From positions 4,102,001-4,166,000 of the forward strand of contig NZ_HG916852.1 of NCBI RefSeq assembly GCF_000577275.2: a DNA stretch of 64,000 nucleotides, in the 5' to 3' direction. Of the stretch, positions 36,732 through 46,558 are shown in pieces (the stretch's first letter is position 1; each line of letters opens with the position of its first letter). Position numbers and translations under genes: made by a program. This DNA comes from Rhizobium favelukesii. GTDB lineage: Bacteria; Pseudomonadota; Alphaproteobacteria; Rhizobiales; Rhizobiaceae. The notes beneath the pieces were generated by a model. The model was not told the origin of the DNA. It ran no database searches and was given only the letters and a program-made list of their open reading frames with translations.

Positions 36732-38273
36732 ATGGTTGTCAGCCCGTCTACAATGGCTGCAGTGCGTCAGAGTGGCGCTGTTCCGAATGCGGAATACCTG
36801 CTGAGCGCAGAAGGTGTCCGGAAGGAGTTTCCGGGTGTCGTCGCTCTCGACGACGTTCAGTTCCGGCTGAAGCGCGGCACAGTGCACGCTCTGATGGGCG
36901 AAAATGGCGCCGGCAAGTCGACACTGATGAAAATCCTCGCCGGCATCTATATTCCCGATAAGGGCGAAGTGCGCCTCAAGGGCGTAGAGATTCAGCTTAA
37001 ATCACCGCTCGACGCGTTGGAAAACGGCATCGCCATGATCCATCAGGAACTGAACCTGATGCCGTTCATGACGGTCGCCGAGAACATCTGGATCCGTCGT
37101 GAGCCGAAGAACAAGTTCGGCTTCGTCGATCACGCGGCAATGTTCCGCCAGACCGACGAGCTGTTTCGACGGCTGAATATCGACATCGACCCCGAGATCC
37201 AGGTTAGCGAACTTTCGGTCGCCAACCGGCAGATGGTCGAGATCGCCAAGGCGGTCTCCTACAATTCCGACGTGCTGATCATGGATGAACCGACATCGGC
37301 GCTGACCGAGCGCGAGGTCGAGCATCTCTTCAGGATCATTCGCGACCTCAGGGCTCAAGGCATCGGCATCGTCTACATCACGCACAAGATGAACGAGCTG
37401 TTCGAGATTGCCGACGAATTCTCAGTGTTCCGTGATGGCCGTTATATCGGCACACATGCGTCAACGGACGTCACCCGCGATGACATCATCCGCATGATGG
37501 TCGGCCGCGAAATCACCCAGATGTTCCCGAAGGAGGAGGTGCCGATCGGCGACGTCGTCCTCTCGGTCAAGAACCTCTCGCTGAACAACGTCTTCCATGA
37601 CGTTTCCTTTGACGTGCGATCGGGCGAGATCCTCGGCGTTGCCGGCCTCGTGGGATCAGGCCGATCCAACGTCGCCGAGACCTTGTTCGGTGTGACGCCG
37701 GCGACGTCGGGCACGATCGAGCTCTTCGGCAAGACGACAGACATCGCCTCGCCGACCGTCGCAATCCGGAATCGTATGGCATTCCTGACCGAGGACCGCA
37801 AAGACACAGGCTGTCTGCTGATCCTCAGCGTTCTCGAGAACATGCAGATCGCCGTTCTCCAGGACAGCTTCGTCAAGGGTGGCTTTGTGCAGGAAAGCTC
37901 GATCGAGGCGACTTGCGAAGACATGGCCAAGAAACTCCGGGTCAAGACCCCCAACCTCGATGAGCGCGTGGAAAACCTTTCCGGCGGCAACCAGCAGAAG
38001 GTTCTGATCGGTCGCTGGCTGCTTACGAAACCGAAGATCCTCATTCTCGACGAGCCGACACGCGGCATCGATGTCGGCGCCAAGGCCGAGATCCATCGTC
38101 TGGTGACGGAGATGGCGAGAAATGGAGTAGCAGTGATCATGATCTCGTCCGAAATGCCGGAAGTCTTGGGCATGAGCGACCGCATCATGGTGATGCACGA
38201 AGGGCGTGTAACCGGTTTTCTCAATCGCGACGAAGCAACGCAGATCAAGGTTATGGAGCTTGCCGCGCAGTGA
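36732..38273 (+). CDS. iatA: Sugar ABC transporter ATPase, two nucleotide-binding domains
   Basis: A 513-aa MglA/RbsA-type ATPase. The first domain has Walker [13 protein letters not shown], signature LSVANRQM and Walker [12 protein letters not shown]. The second has a degenerate Walker A ([12 protein letters not shown]), signature LSGGNQQK and Walker [13 protein letters not shown], the normal asymmetry of this class. The start at 36732 (MVVSPST) follows GGAGGAGATG. It lies 70 bp after the binding-protein gene and energises uptake with the next-encoded permease. Symbol follows the S. meliloti inositol system by inference. Confidence 0.85.
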   Translation: MVVSPSTMAAVRQSGAVPNAEYLLSAEGVRKEFPGVVALDDVQFRLKRGTVHALMGENGAGKSTLMKILAGIYIPDKGEVRLKGVEIQLKSPLDALENGIAMIHQELNLMPFMTVAENIWIRREPKNKFGFVDHAAMFRQTDELFRRLNIDIDPEIQVSELSVANRQMVEIAKAVSYNSDVLIMDEPTSALTEREVEHLFRIIRDLRAQGIGIVYITHKMNELFEIADEFSVFRDGRYIGTHASTDVTRDDIIRMMVGREITQMFPKEEVPIGDVVLSVKNLSLNNVFHDVSFDVRSGEILGVAGLVGSGRSNVAETLFGVTPATSGTIELFGKTTDIASPTVAIRNRMAFLTEDRKDTGCLLILSVLENMQIAVLQDSFVKGGFVQESSIEATCEDMAKKLRVKTPNLDERVENLSGGNQQKVLIGRWLLTKPKILILDEPTRGIDVGAKAEIHRLVTEMARNGVAVIMISSEMPEVLGMSDRIMVMHEGRVTGFLNRDEATQIKVMELAAQ

Positions 38274-38304
38274 CGCGGCCTCCGGCAACCGAAGGGAGGA
38301 TATC

Positions 38305-39330
38305 ATGAATACAAACGCAGCTGAGGCGGCAGCCCCCCTCGCAACGCGCGCGCGCAGACGACGTGTTCCGCCTGAACTCAGCATTTTCCTCGTCCTGGTC
38401 GGCATTGCGCTCATCTATGAAATTCTGGGCTGGATTTTTGTGGGCCAGAGCTTCCTGTTCAATTCGCAGCGCCTGACGATCATGGTCCTTCAGGTCGCCG
38501 TCATCGGCATCATTGCGGTGGGTGTGACGCAAGTTATCATCACCGGCGGCATCGACCTATCATCCGGCTCGGTCGTCGGCATGACCGCGATGATTGCGGC
38601 AAGCTTCGCGCAGGCATCGACCTGGCCACGAGCGCTCTATCCTTCGCTGACCGACCTGCCCTTCTTCATCCCGATCGGCGTTGGCCTCCTCATCGGCCTC
38701 GCAGCCGGCTTTATCAACGGACAGCTGATCGCAAAGACCAAGATCCCGCCGTTCATCGCAACGCTGGGCATGATGGTCTCGGCGCGCGGCATTTCGAAGT
38801 GGTACACCAAGGGCCAGCCGGTTTCGGGGCTCACCGATCAGTTCAATTTCATCGGCACCGGCATTTGGCCCGTGATCGTTTTCCTCGTCGTCGCGCTGAT
38901 CTTCCACATTGCGCTGCGCTATACCCGCTACGGCAAGTTCACCTATGCCATCGGCGCCAATGTGCAGGCTGCGCGGGTTTCCGGTATCAACATCGAAGCC
39001 CACCTGATCAAGGTTTACGCAATCGCCGGTCTCCTGGCGGGTCTTGCTGGCGTGGTCACGGCAGCCCGCGCCCAGACCGCGCAGGCCGGCATGGGTGTCA
39101 TGTACGAACTGGACGCCATTGCTGCGACTGTTATCGGCGGTACGTCCCTGACGGGTGGCGTCGGCCGCATCACCGGAACAGTTATCGGCACGATCATTCT
39201 CGGCGTGATGACCTCGGGCTTCACCTTTCTCAGGGTTGATGCCTACTACCAGGAGATCGTCAAGGGGCTGATCATTGTGGCTGCCGTCGTGATCGACGTT
39301 TACCGGCAAAAGAAACGCGCCAAGCACTGA
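38305..39330 (+). CDS. iatP: Sugar ABC transporter permease
   Basis: A 341-aa BPD_transp_2 (RbsC-type) inner-membrane permease with about ten hydrophobic helices. Typical blocks: [75 protein letters not shown] and [25 protein letters not shown] is five bases ahead of the ATG at 38305. It is the last gene of the cluster, with a terminator immediately after. Confidence 0.88.
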   Translation: MNTNAAEAAAPLATRARRRRVPPELSIFLVLVGIALIYEILGWIFVGQSFLFNSQRLTIMVLQVAVIGIIAVGVTQVIITGGIDLSSGSVVGMTAMIAASFAQASTWPRALYPSLTDLPFFIPIGVGLLIGLAAGFINGQLIAKTKIPPFIATLGMMVSARGISKWYTKGQPVSGLTDQFNFIGTGIWPVIVFLVVALIFHIALRYTRYGKFTYAIGANVQAARVSGINIEAHLIKVYAIAGLLAGLAGVVTAARAQTAQAGMGVMYELDAIAATVIGGTSLTGGVGRITGTVIGTIILGVMTSGFTFLRVDAYYQEIVKGLIIVAAVVIDVYRQKKRAKH

Positions 39331-39345
39331 CGAAAAGCACTTCGG

Positions 39346-39371
39346 AACGGGAGCCTTGGCTCCCGTTTTTT
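39346..39371 (+). terminator. Rho-independent terminator of the inositol-type transporter
   Basis: AACGGGAGCC (39346-39355) pairs with GGCTCCCGTT (39358-39367), tight loop, followed by a run of six Ts. It is 16 bp after the permease stop. Confidence 0.9.
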
Positions 39372-39488
39372 GTTTCCGCTAACCATTGATGCGGAAGCGC
39401 AAAATTTCTGAAAAAAGTGGTAGCGTATTCCGTCAGCTTTTCTATTCTGCGCTCTTCATATCGCCCGCCCGGGCACACAGGAACGCAG

Positions 39489-40547
39489 ATGCAATTCGTA
39501 TTCGACGGCCATAACGACGTCCTCCTCCGGCTTTGGACACATGAACGGGATGGTGGCGATCCAGTCGCTGAATTTTCAAACGGAACAGACCTAGGCCATA
39601 TCGATGCCCCGCGCGCCAAGGCTGGCGGGCTGGCCGGCGGCCTATGCGCAATCTACGTGCCCTCCGGCGATCTCGTTTTTGCCGATCCCGACAAGAACGG
39701 CCACTATGTCACCCCGCTTGCCGCGCCCCTCGAACCGCTTCCCTCGCTGAGGATCGCTACGGAAATGGCCGCGATCGCGCTTCGCCTCGACCGCGCAGGC
39801 GCCTGGCGCCTCTGCCGCAGCGTCAAGGACATTCGCCAAGCGATGGCCGACGGCGTCTTCGCGGCTGTGATGCACATGGAAGGCTGCGAGGCCATTGGCC
39901 CCGATCTCGCAGCGCTCGAAGTGTTCCATGCCGCCGGCTTGCGGTCACTGGGACCGGTATGGAGCCGGCACAATGTCTTCGGCCACGGCGTGCCCTTCGC
40001 ATTTCCGATGTCGCCGGACACCGCGCCCGGCCTGACCGAGGCAGGCTTGGCGCTTGTGCGCGAATGCAACCGGCTCGGCATCCTGATCGATCTGGCGCAC
40101 ATCACCGAGAAAGGCTTCTGGGATGTTGCAAAGACAACCGATCAGCCGCTCGTGGCCAGCCACTCCAACGCTCATGCGCTAACGCCCGTTGCTCGTAATC
40201 TCACTAACAAGCAGCTCGACGCCATTAGAGAAAGCCGCGGCCTCGTCGGCGTGAACTATGCGACCGCGATGCTGCGCAGCGACGGTCGCTCCGATGGCGA
40301 CACACCGCTCAGCGACATGGTGCGCCATATCGATTATCTCGTCGAGCGCATCGGCATCGATTGTGTGGCTCTCGGCTCGGACTTCGATGGCGCAACCATT
40401 CCCGAAGAAATAGGGGATGCCGCCGGTAACCAGAAGCTGATTGCCGCCCTCCAGCGCGTTGGCTATGGTGCACGAGATCTCGAAAAATTGGCCAGCGGGA
40501 ACTGGCTGAGAATTCTGACTTCGGCGTGGGGAGAAGAGTACGCCTAA
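39489..40547 (+). CDS. Membrane dipeptidase (peptidase family M19)
   Basis: A 352-aa zinc dipeptidase of the renal-dipeptidase family. The metal ligands His8 and Asp10 are in FDGHNDVLLRL, the bridging Glu in VMHMEGCEAIG, and further ligands in IDLAHITEKG and VASHSNAHAL. VALGSDFDGATIP is the family's conserved end block. No signal peptide, so it is probably cytosolic. The start at 39489 has AGGAACGC upstream. It is followed by a complete dipeptide ABC importer, suggesting uptake then hydrolysis of dipeptides, possibly D-amino-acid-containing ones as for other M19 enzymes. Confidence 0.9.
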   Translation: MQFVFDGHNDVLLRLWTHERDGGDPVAEFSNGTDLGHIDAPRAKAGGLAGGLCAIYVPSGDLVFADPDKNGHYVTPLAAPLEPLPSLRIATEMAAIALRLDRAGAWRLCRSVKDIRQAMADGVFAAVMHMEGCEAIGPDLAALEVFHAAGLRSLGPVWSRHNVFGHGVPFAFPMSPDTAPGLTEAGLALVRECNRLGILIDLAHITEKGFWDVAKTTDQPLVASHSNAHALTPVARNLTNKQLDAIRESRGLVGVNYATAMLRSDGRSDGDTPLSDMVRHIDYLVERIGIDCVALGSDFDGATIPEEIGDAAGNQKLIAALQRVGYGARDLEKLASGNWLRILTSAWGEEYA

Positions 40548-40595
40548 GCTTGCCTATCGCTTTGTATTGAAATGGAAAACAGGGGAACAAAAACC

Positions 40596-42239
40596 ATGAT
40601 AGTCAGCAAATTCAACCGCACCTTCCGTCTGCTTTCGGCAGGCGCCGCTCTGTCGATCATGATGGCCGCCGCACCGGCTGCCTTCGCGGAAACGCCGAAG
40701 GACACGCTGGTCGAAGGCTTCGCCATCGACGACATCATCACCATGGACCCGGGTGAGGCGTTCGAACTGTCGACGGCCGAAGTTACGAGCAACACCTACA
40801 GCCTGCTCGTCCGTCTCGACATGAGCGACACGTCGAAGGTCAAGGGCGATCTCGCCGACAGCTGGACGGTGTCTGATGATGGCCTGACCTACACCTTCAA
40901 GCTCAAATCCGGCCTGAAGTTCGCCTCCGGCAATCCGATCACCGCCGAAGACGTTGCGTGGTCCTTCGAGCGCGCAGTCAAGCTCGACAAGAGCCCGGCG
41001 TTCATCATTACCCAGTTCGGCATCAATGGCGACAACGTGACCGAGAAGGCAAAGGCGACAGATGAAAACACCTTCGTCTTCACAGTCGACAAGCCTTACG
41101 CGCCGAGCTTCGTTCTGAACTGCCTGACGGCAACTGTTGCCTCGGTCGTCGACAAGAAGCTGGTCATGGAGCACATCAAGTCCGTGACGCCGAGCGCCGA
41201 CTACAAGTACGACAACGACTTCGGCAACGAATGGCTGAAGACCGGTTATGCAGGCTCCGGCGCTTTTAAGCTGCGCGAATGGCGCGCCAATGAAGTTGTC
41301 GTGATGGAACGCAACGACAATTACTATGGCGACAAGGCGAAGCTCAACCGCGTCATCTATCGCTTCATGAAGGAAAGCTCGGCGCAGCGCCTGGCGCTGG
41401 AAGCAGGCGATATCGATATCGCGCGCAACCTGGAGCCCGGCGATCTGGATGCGATCGCCAAGAATGCCGACCTGACGACCGTCGCTGCGCCGAAAGGGAC
41501 CGTCTACTACGTCAGCCTCAACTCCAAGAACGACAACCTGAAGAAACCGGAAGTCCAGGAAGCCTTCAAGTATCTTGTCGACTATGATGCGATCGGTTCG
41601 ACGCTGATCAAGGGCATCGGCGAAATCCACCAGACCTTCCTGCCCAAGGGCCAGCTCGGTGCGCTCGATGAAAACCCTTATAAGCTCGACGTGGCCAAGG
41701 CGAAGGAACTGCTTTCGAAGGCCGGCCTGAAGGACGGCTTCTCGGTGACGATGGACGTTCGCAATACGCAGCCGGTAACGGGTATTGCCGAATCCATCCA
41801 GCAGTCGCTCGCCCAGGCCGGTATCAAGATGGAAATCATCCCCGGCGACGGCAAGCAGACCCTGACGAAGTTCCGTGCACGCACGCATGACATGTACATC
41901 GGCCAGTGGGGTTCGGACTATTTCGACCCGAACTCGAATGCCGACACCTTCACCACCAACCCAGACAACTCGGACGCTGGTACGGTCAAGACGCTCGCAT
42001 GGCGCAACACCTGGGAAGCGCCAGAGCTCGACAAGGAAACGAAGGCTGCATTGCTGGAGCGTGACGGCGCCAAGCGCGCTGCCATGTACGAGGACATCCA
42101 GAAGAAGTTCCTCGCCAACAGCCCCTTTGTGATCATCTTCCAGCAGATCGAAGTCGCAGGCGCTCGCAAGAGCTTGAAGGACTTCAAGCTCGGCCCGAGC
42201 TTCGACACCAACTATGTCGGCCCGATCGGCAAGGAATAA
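40596..42239 (+). CDS. Dipeptide/oligopeptide ABC transporter substrate-binding protein
   Basis: A 547-aa SBP_bac_5 family periplasmic protein. The signal peptide (FRLLSAGAALSIMMAAAPAAFA) is cleaved before ETPKDTLV. The start of the mature protein (IDDIITMDPGEAFE), LADSWTVSDDGLTYTFKLKSG and the ITAEDVAWSFERAV block are diagnostic for DppA/OppA-type proteins. The start at 40596 (MIVSKFN) is preferred to 40572 because AGGGGAAC lies between. Ligand is not decided by sequence; the neighbouring M19 dipeptidase makes dipeptides likely. Confidence 0.88.
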   Translation: MIVSKFNRTFRLLSAGAALSIMMAAAPAAFAETPKDTLVEGFAIDDIITMDPGEAFELSTAEVTSNTYSLLVRLDMSDTSKVKGDLADSWTVSDDGLTYTFKLKSGLKFASGNPITAEDVAWSFERAVKLDKSPAFIITQFGINGDNVTEKAKATDENTFVFTVDKPYAPSFVLNCLTATVASVVDKKLVMEHIKSVTPSADYKYDNDFGNEWLKTGYAGSGAFKLREWRANEVVVMERNDNYYGDKAKLNRVIYRFMKESSAQRLALEAGDIDIARNLEPGDLDAIAKNADLTTVAAPKGTVYYVSLNSKNDNLKKPEVQEAFKYLVDYDAIGSTLIKGIGEIHQTFLPKGQLGALDENPYKLDVAKAKELLSKAGLKDGFSVTMDVRNTQPVTGIAESIQQSLAQAGIKMEIIPGDGKQTLTKFRARTHDMYIGQWGSDYFDPNSNADTFTTNPDNSDAGTVKTLAWRNTWEAPELDKETKAALLERDGAKRAAMYEDIQKKFLANSPFVIIFQQIEVAGARKSLKDFKLGPSFDTNYVGPIGKE

Positions 42240-42257
42240 TCCGGCAGGATTGATCCG

Positions 42258-43325
42258 TTGAGCATCATTGAGACAAAGACGGAGGTACGGCCCAAACCGG
42301 GCCGTGCTGTTCCCGTTGCCAAGGCGGTCGGGCGATTTCTTGTCGCCGCCGTCACCACTTATCTCGGCCTCCTGGCCGTGACTTTCTTCATCGGCCGCGT
42401 CGTACCGATCGATCCGGTCCTTGCGATTCTCGGCGACCGCGCGCCGACACATGTCGTCGAACGCGTCCGACACGAGCTCGGTTTCGACCTGCCGCTCTAC
42501 CAGCAGTTCTACATCTATCTGAAGAGCATCCTTTCGGGTGACTTCGGAACCTCGGTGCTGACCACCAATCCTGTCATGGTCGACATCAGGCGCGTCTTTC
42601 CCGCGACGATCGAGCTCGCAACGCTCGGGACGATCATCGGCTCCGCAATTGGCGTCCCGCTGGGCGTCCTCGCTGCAGTCCGGCGAGGCAGCACGGCCGA
42701 CCAGGTCGTCCGCGTCATTGGCCTGATTGGCTATTCCGTGCCGATATTCTGGCTGGCACTCATTTCGCTTGTCATCTTCTACGCCCAATTGCGTTGGGTG
42801 GCCTTCCCCGGCCGCATTGATATTGTCTTTGAATACAGTTTCACGCCGGTGACCGGCTTCTATCTCCTCGACAGCGCCATGCAGGGGCAATGGGACGTCT
42901 TCTATGACGTTTTTCGCCACATCATCCTGCCGGCCTCGTTGCTCGGCTATTTCTCGCTGGCCTACATCAGCCGCATGACCCGAAGTTTCATGCTCAACGA
43001 GCTGAGCCAGGAGTATGTGGTCGCGGCGCGCGCCAAGGGACTAACGGAAACCCGGGTGATCTGGGGTCACGCATTGCGCAACGCCGCGGTGCCGCTTGTA
43101 ACCGTCATTGCACTTTCATATGCCGGCTTGCTTGAGGGTTCGGTGCTCACCGAGACTGTGTTCTCCTGGCCGGGCATCGGGCTCTACATCACCAATTCCC
43201 TTCAGAACGCGGATATGAACGCCGTCCTTGGTGGCACCATCATTATTGGCACGGTTTTCATCGGCATCAATCTTCTGTCCGACCTTCTCTACCGGACGCT
43301 TGACCCCAGGACGCGAAGCCGATGA
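42258..43325 (+). CDS. Dipeptide ABC transporter permease (DppB-like)
   Basis: A 355-aa inner-membrane permease. The first helix (TYLGLLAVTFFIGRVVPID), the conserved RHELGFDLPLYQQFYIYL segment and the EAA-type loop (EYVVAARAKGLTETRVIWGHALRNA) mark it as the DppB component. The start codon is TTG at 42258, 18 bp after the substrate-binding gene with CAGGAT as a weak SD, and no ATG is available before the first helix. It overlaps the next gene by ATGA. Confidence 0.9.
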   Translation: MSIIETKTEVRPKPGRAVPVAKAVGRFLVAAVTTYLGLLAVTFFIGRVVPIDPVLAILGDRAPTHVVERVRHELGFDLPLYQQFYIYLKSILSGDFGTSVLTTNPVMVDIRRVFPATIELATLGTIIGSAIGVPLGVLAAVRRGSTADQVVRVIGLIGYSVPIFWLALISLVIFYAQLRWVAFPGRIDIVFEYSFTPVTGFYLLDSAMQGQWDVFYDVFRHIILPASLLGYFSLAYISRMTRSFMLNELSQEYVVAARAKGLTETRVIWGHALRNAAVPLVTVIALSYAGLLEGSVLTETVFSWPGIGLYITNSLQNADMNAVLGGTIIIGTVFIGINLLSDLLYRTLDPRTRSR

Positions 43326-44257
43326 CGGTTCCCGCAAATCAATCAGCGCCACTGAGCCGCCGCGAGTGGCTGCTTTCCGATCGGCCGCAGTCGCGCACGC
43401 AGGCGCGATTGGGCCGAGCCTACGTGACCTGGCGCCAGTTCAGCGCAAACCGCCTCGCCGTCGTCGGTTTGCTGATCATCATTGCGCTCCTGTTTGTGGC
43501 TGCCTTTGCGAATGTACTTGCAACCCATTCGCCTGTTGTGGGCGACCTGAAAAATGCGCGTTTGCTGCCGCCGGGCTCAGAGGGCTATTGGCTTGGCACC
43601 GACGATCAGGGACGCGATATCTATTCCCGCCTCATCTATGGCTCTCGTCTGACCCTGCTCGTCGTCGTTCTCGTCGCAGCCATCTCGGCGCCGATCGGCC
43701 TGATCGTCGGGACGGTGTCGGGTTATGCCGGCGGCTGGGTCGATGCGACGCTGATGCGCATTACCGATATCTTCCTGGCATTCCCGAAGCTGGTTCTGGC
43801 CCTCGCCTTCGTCGCGGCGCTCGGGCCTGGCATCCAGAACGCCATCATTGCCATTGCTATCACCTCCTGGCCGCCTTACGCCCGCATTGCGCGCGCGGAG
43901 ACGCTAACCGTGCGACGCTCCGACTATATTTCCGCGGTCAAGCTGATGGGCGCATCACCTTTGCGGATTGTGGTCCGGCACGTCATGCCGCTATGCCTTT
44001 CCTCGCTCATCGTGCGCGTCACACTCGACATGGCTGGGATCATCCTGACAGCCGCCGGTCTCGGCTTCCTCGGTCTCGGCGCGCAGCCTCCGTTACCCGA
44101 GTGGGGCGCGATGATCGCCTCCGGCCGGCGTTTCATCCTGGACCAGTGGTGGGTCGCCGCAATGCCTGGTTTCGCTATCCTGATCGTCAGCCTCGGCTTC
44201 AACCTGCTCGGCGACGGCCTGCGCGATGCGCTTGACCCGAAGGAGAGCGGCCAATGA
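43322..44257 (+). CDS. Dipeptide ABC transporter permease (DppC-like)
   Basis: A 311-aa permease partnering the DppB-like protein. It has the N-terminal OppC-type segment (WRQFSANRLAVVGLLIIIALL), the GTDDQGRDIYSRLIYGSR motif of DppC proteins and the EAA loop SDYISAVKLMGASPLRIVVRH. Six main transmembrane helices are expected. Both ends overlap the neighbours by four bases, so translation of B-C-D is coupled. Confidence 0.92.
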   Translation: MTVPANQSAPLSRREWLLSDRPQSRTQARLGRAYVTWRQFSANRLAVVGLLIIIALLFVAAFANVLATHSPVVGDLKNARLLPPGSEGYWLGTDDQGRDIYSRLIYGSRLTLLVVVLVAAISAPIGLIVGTVSGYAGGWVDATLMRITDIFLAFPKLVLALAFVAALGPGIQNAIIAIAITSWPPYARIARAETLTVRRSDYISAVKLMGASPLRIVVRHVMPLCLSSLIVRVTLDMAGIILTAAGLGFLGLGAQPPLPEWGAMIASGRRFILDQWWVAAMPGFAILIVSLGFNLLGDGLRDALDPKESGQ

Positions 44258-45087
44258 CCGAGCTCCTCACGGTTCAAAACCTCAAAGTCAGCTATCCCAC
44301 GCGCACGGGCGTGATCGAAGCAGTCCGCGGCGTCTCCTTTGCCCTTGGAAAGGAACGCCTCGGTATTGTCGGCGAGTCCGGCTCCGGCAAGTCCCAGACG
44401 GGGCGCGCCATCATGGGGCTAACCCCGAAACACGGCATCGTCTCGGCCGACAAGCTCGACTTCAACGGCATCGATCTTCTCGCCGCATCCGCCAAGCAGC
44501 GCCGACAGTTGCGCGGCAAACGCATCGCGATGGTTCTCCAGGATCCCAAATATTCGCTCGATCCCGTGATGTCGATCGGCCGGCAGATTTGCGAAACGTT
44601 GCGAACCCATGAAAGGGTCGGCAACGCGGAGGCGCGCGATCGCGCGCTGGCGATGTTGGAGGCGGTTCAAATCCGCGACCCGAAGCGGGTATTCGACCTC
44701 TATCCGCATGAGGTCTCGGGCGGCATGGGTCAGCGCGCAATGATCGCCATGATGCTGATCGCCGATCCGGAGCTCTTGATCGCCGACGAACCGACCTCCG
44801 CGCTGGATGTCACGGTCCAGCTCGACGTTCTCCGGATCATGGACCGACTCGTGTCGGAACGCGGAATGGGGCTGATCTTCGTGTCCCACGACCTCCGCCT
44901 GGTTTCGTCCTTTTGTGACCGCGTCATCGTTATGTATGCCGGCAAGGTTGTCGAAGAACTCAAGGCATCGGAACTTAAGAACGCGCGCCACCCATACACG
45001 CAGGGCCTGTTGAACTGCATGCCCCAAATTGGCGAAAGCAGGCATCCCCTGCCGGTCCTCGATCGCAAGCCGGAGTGGGCCGCATGA
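44254..45087 (+). CDS. Dipeptide ABC transporter ATPase (DppD-like)
   Basis: A 277-aa nucleotide-binding subunit. Walker A is GESGSGKSQTGRA, signature VSGGMGQRAMIA and Walker B LLIADEPTSALD. The C-terminal extension ends HPYTQGLLNCMPQIGESRH, shorter than in full DppD (about 330 aa), so the Cys-rich oligopeptide-type tail is largely missing. It forms the ATPase pair with the next-encoded protein. Confidence 0.9.
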   Translation: MTELLTVQNLKVSYPTRTGVIEAVRGVSFALGKERLGIVGESGSGKSQTGRAIMGLTPKHGIVSADKLDFNGIDLLAASAKQRRQLRGKRIAMVLQDPKYSLDPVMSIGRQICETLRTHERVGNAEARDRALAMLEAVQIRDPKRVFDLYPHEVSGGMGQRAMIAMMLIADPELLIADEPTSALDVTVQLDVLRIMDRLVSERGMGLIFVSHDLRLVSSFCDRVIVMYAGKVVEELKASELKNARHPYTQGLLNCMPQIGESRHPLPVLDRKPEWAA

Positions 45088-45833
45088 CCATCGCACTGTC
45101 AGTCGATAAGCTGAGTGTAATCTATGATCACTTCCACGCGCTAAAGGACGTCAGCGTCGATATCGAGACCGGCGGGTCATTCGGCCTAGTGGGCGAGTCC
45201 GGATCCGGAAAGTCGACCTTGCTCCGTGCTGTTGCTGGCTTGGCGCCGGTGGCGAGCGGCAGCATCAGAATCCATGGCGATCCCCTCGTCGGCGCCAAGC
45301 GATCCAAGGCCTTCTACAGACAGGTGCAGATGGTCTTCCAGGATCCCTATGGGTCCCTGCACCCCCGCCAGACCATCGATCGCCTCCTGCTCGAGCCGCT
45401 GGCGATACATGGCATCGGTGACAATGACATGCGGATTGCCCGCGCCCTCGATGAAGTCGGGCTTGGAAACGGCTTCCGCTTCCGGTACCCGCATCAGCTT
45501 TCTGGCGGTCAACGCCAACGAGTTGCGATTGCCCGCGCATTGATCGTCGAGCCGACGATTCTCCTGCTTGACGAGCCGACCTCGGCTCTTGACGCCTCGG
45601 TGCAGGCGGAGGTTCTGAATCTGCTCGAGCAGATTCGTCGTGATCGCAAGCTGACCTTCGTTATGGTCAGCCATGACCTCGGCGTCGTCACGCATATGTG
45701 TGATCGCCTGGTAGTGATGCGCGACGGCACCGTCGTCGAGCGACTGACCGCGACGCAGCTGGCGCAGGCAGCCGTGACGGAGGACTACACGCGAAATTTG
45801 ATGATCGCCAGCAAGGGCTTCGTAAAAGCTTGA
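45084..45833 (+). CDS. Dipeptide ABC transporter ATPase (DppF-like)
   Basis: A 249-aa ATPase with Walker A GESGSGKSTLLRA, Q-loop VFQDPYGSLHPRQTID, signature LSGGQRQRVAIA and Walker B ILLLDEPTSALD, as in DppF. It lacks the usual C-terminal HPYT extension. The start is ATG 45084 (MTIALSV), overlapping the DppD-like stop as ATGA; an in-frame GTG at 45075 is less likely. It is the last gene of the importer; I see no clear terminator right after it. Confidence 0.9.
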   Translation: MTIALSVDKLSVIYDHFHALKDVSVDIETGGSFGLVGESGSGKSTLLRAVAGLAPVASGSIRIHGDPLVGAKRSKAFYRQVQMVFQDPYGSLHPRQTIDRLLLEPLAIHGIGDNDMRIARALDEVGLGNGFRFRYPHQLSGGQRQRVAIARALIVEPTILLLDEPTSALDASVQAEVLNLLEQIRRDRKLTFVMVSHDLGVVTHMCDRLVVMRDGTVVERLTATQLAQAAVTEDYTRNLMIASKGFVKA

Positions 45834-45993
45834 AGGGCAATCCTTTCGAAGAATTGATTTCGCTGAGGCTCGCTGGACCTCAGCCTTAACGATCAACTAA
45901 AACACGACCATTCGACTAGACTATTGACACCTCCCTTACTTCTGTCATGATCCGGTTAACGCCCGTTAATTTTCGTGATCATGGAGATCAGGC

Positions 45994-46188
45994 ATGTTTT
46001 TTCTCGGCGGCATGACAATGGGATACCTGCAGCCACCGGCCAAAACCGATAGAGAAGCTGCAATCTCGACATCCATTCCCGCAGAGAAAGACCGGCGCTT
46101 GCTGGAAACGCCAGAAGCAGCGGTGAGGCCGCGCTATGGTGCCGGGAACGAGCGTTCCCTGCTCTGGGCGTGGCGAACTCTCGTCTAG
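45994..46188 (+). CDS. Possible 64-aa hypothetical protein
   Basis: MFFLGGMTMGYLQPPAKTDR..., polar and low-complexity in its second half, ending SLLWAWRTLV. GGAG lies 12 bases upstream of the ATG. A TTGACA at 45924-45929 with a weak -10 (CATGAT) lies about 65 bp upstream. There is no recognised family. The reading is supported only by SD/promoter context. Confidence 0.35.
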   Translation: MFFLGGMTMGYLQPPAKTDREAAISTSIPAEKDRRLLETPEAAVRPRYGAGNERSLLWAWRTLV

Positions 46189-46310
46189 GCACAAACGGAC
46201 GGATTTTTTAACGCCGCCTAGCAGGACAGAATTTTATCTCTACTTATCAGATAGAGAAAATACGAAAACACGCTCTAACAAAAAGAAGCGCGGAGAAACG
46301 GAGGCAGCAC

Positions 46311-46475
46311 ATGGCAGACTTGGGTATCTCGCACGCTCATGTGAATCAATATGGTTCCGTCCAGACCAAGAAGCCGGTCACGGCACGCAGCAAGATTCAG
46401 CTTGTCGTTCACGCAACGCTTGTCACGGCGGCATTTCTTTTCGTCGCAGCCCTCGTCTTTGGCGTCGTCGGATAA
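46311..46475 (+). CDS. Small C-terminally anchored membrane protein (54 aa)
   Basis: The ORF begins ADLGISHAHVNQYGSVQTKK, a polar N-terminus, then RSKIQLVVHATLVTAAFLFV and AALVFGVVG, a single transmembrane helix at the very C-terminus. A strong SD (GGAGG, 46300-46304) precedes the ATG at correct spacing. The upstream 46200-46300 is AT-rich. Not recognised as a named family; tail-anchored topology suggests an inner-membrane stress or envelope protein. Confidence 0.65.
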   Translation: MADLGISHAHVNQYGSVQTKKPVTARSKIQLVVHATLVTAAFLFVAALVFGVVG

Positions 46476-46558
46476 GCCAAGAGCACGTAGCAGTCGGAAG
46501 ATGCCGTGTCGGAACCATCCCGGCTCATCCTCTCGTCACATTCATTGTGAAAGGGAAA

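Noticed and set aside
39344..39367. GGAAC-N15-CGTT match downstream of the inositol-type permease
   Set aside because: It is formed by the terminator hairpin itself; spacing is short and it is a coincidence.
40554..42920. 788-codon minus-strand open frame across the substrate-binding and permease genes
   Set aside because: Antisense of two well-supported transporter genes; no domain or SD.
46511..46536. Second possible EcfG promoter (GGAAC-N18-CGTC) before the frameshifted gene
   Set aside because: Spacing is too long and the -10 element imperfect.
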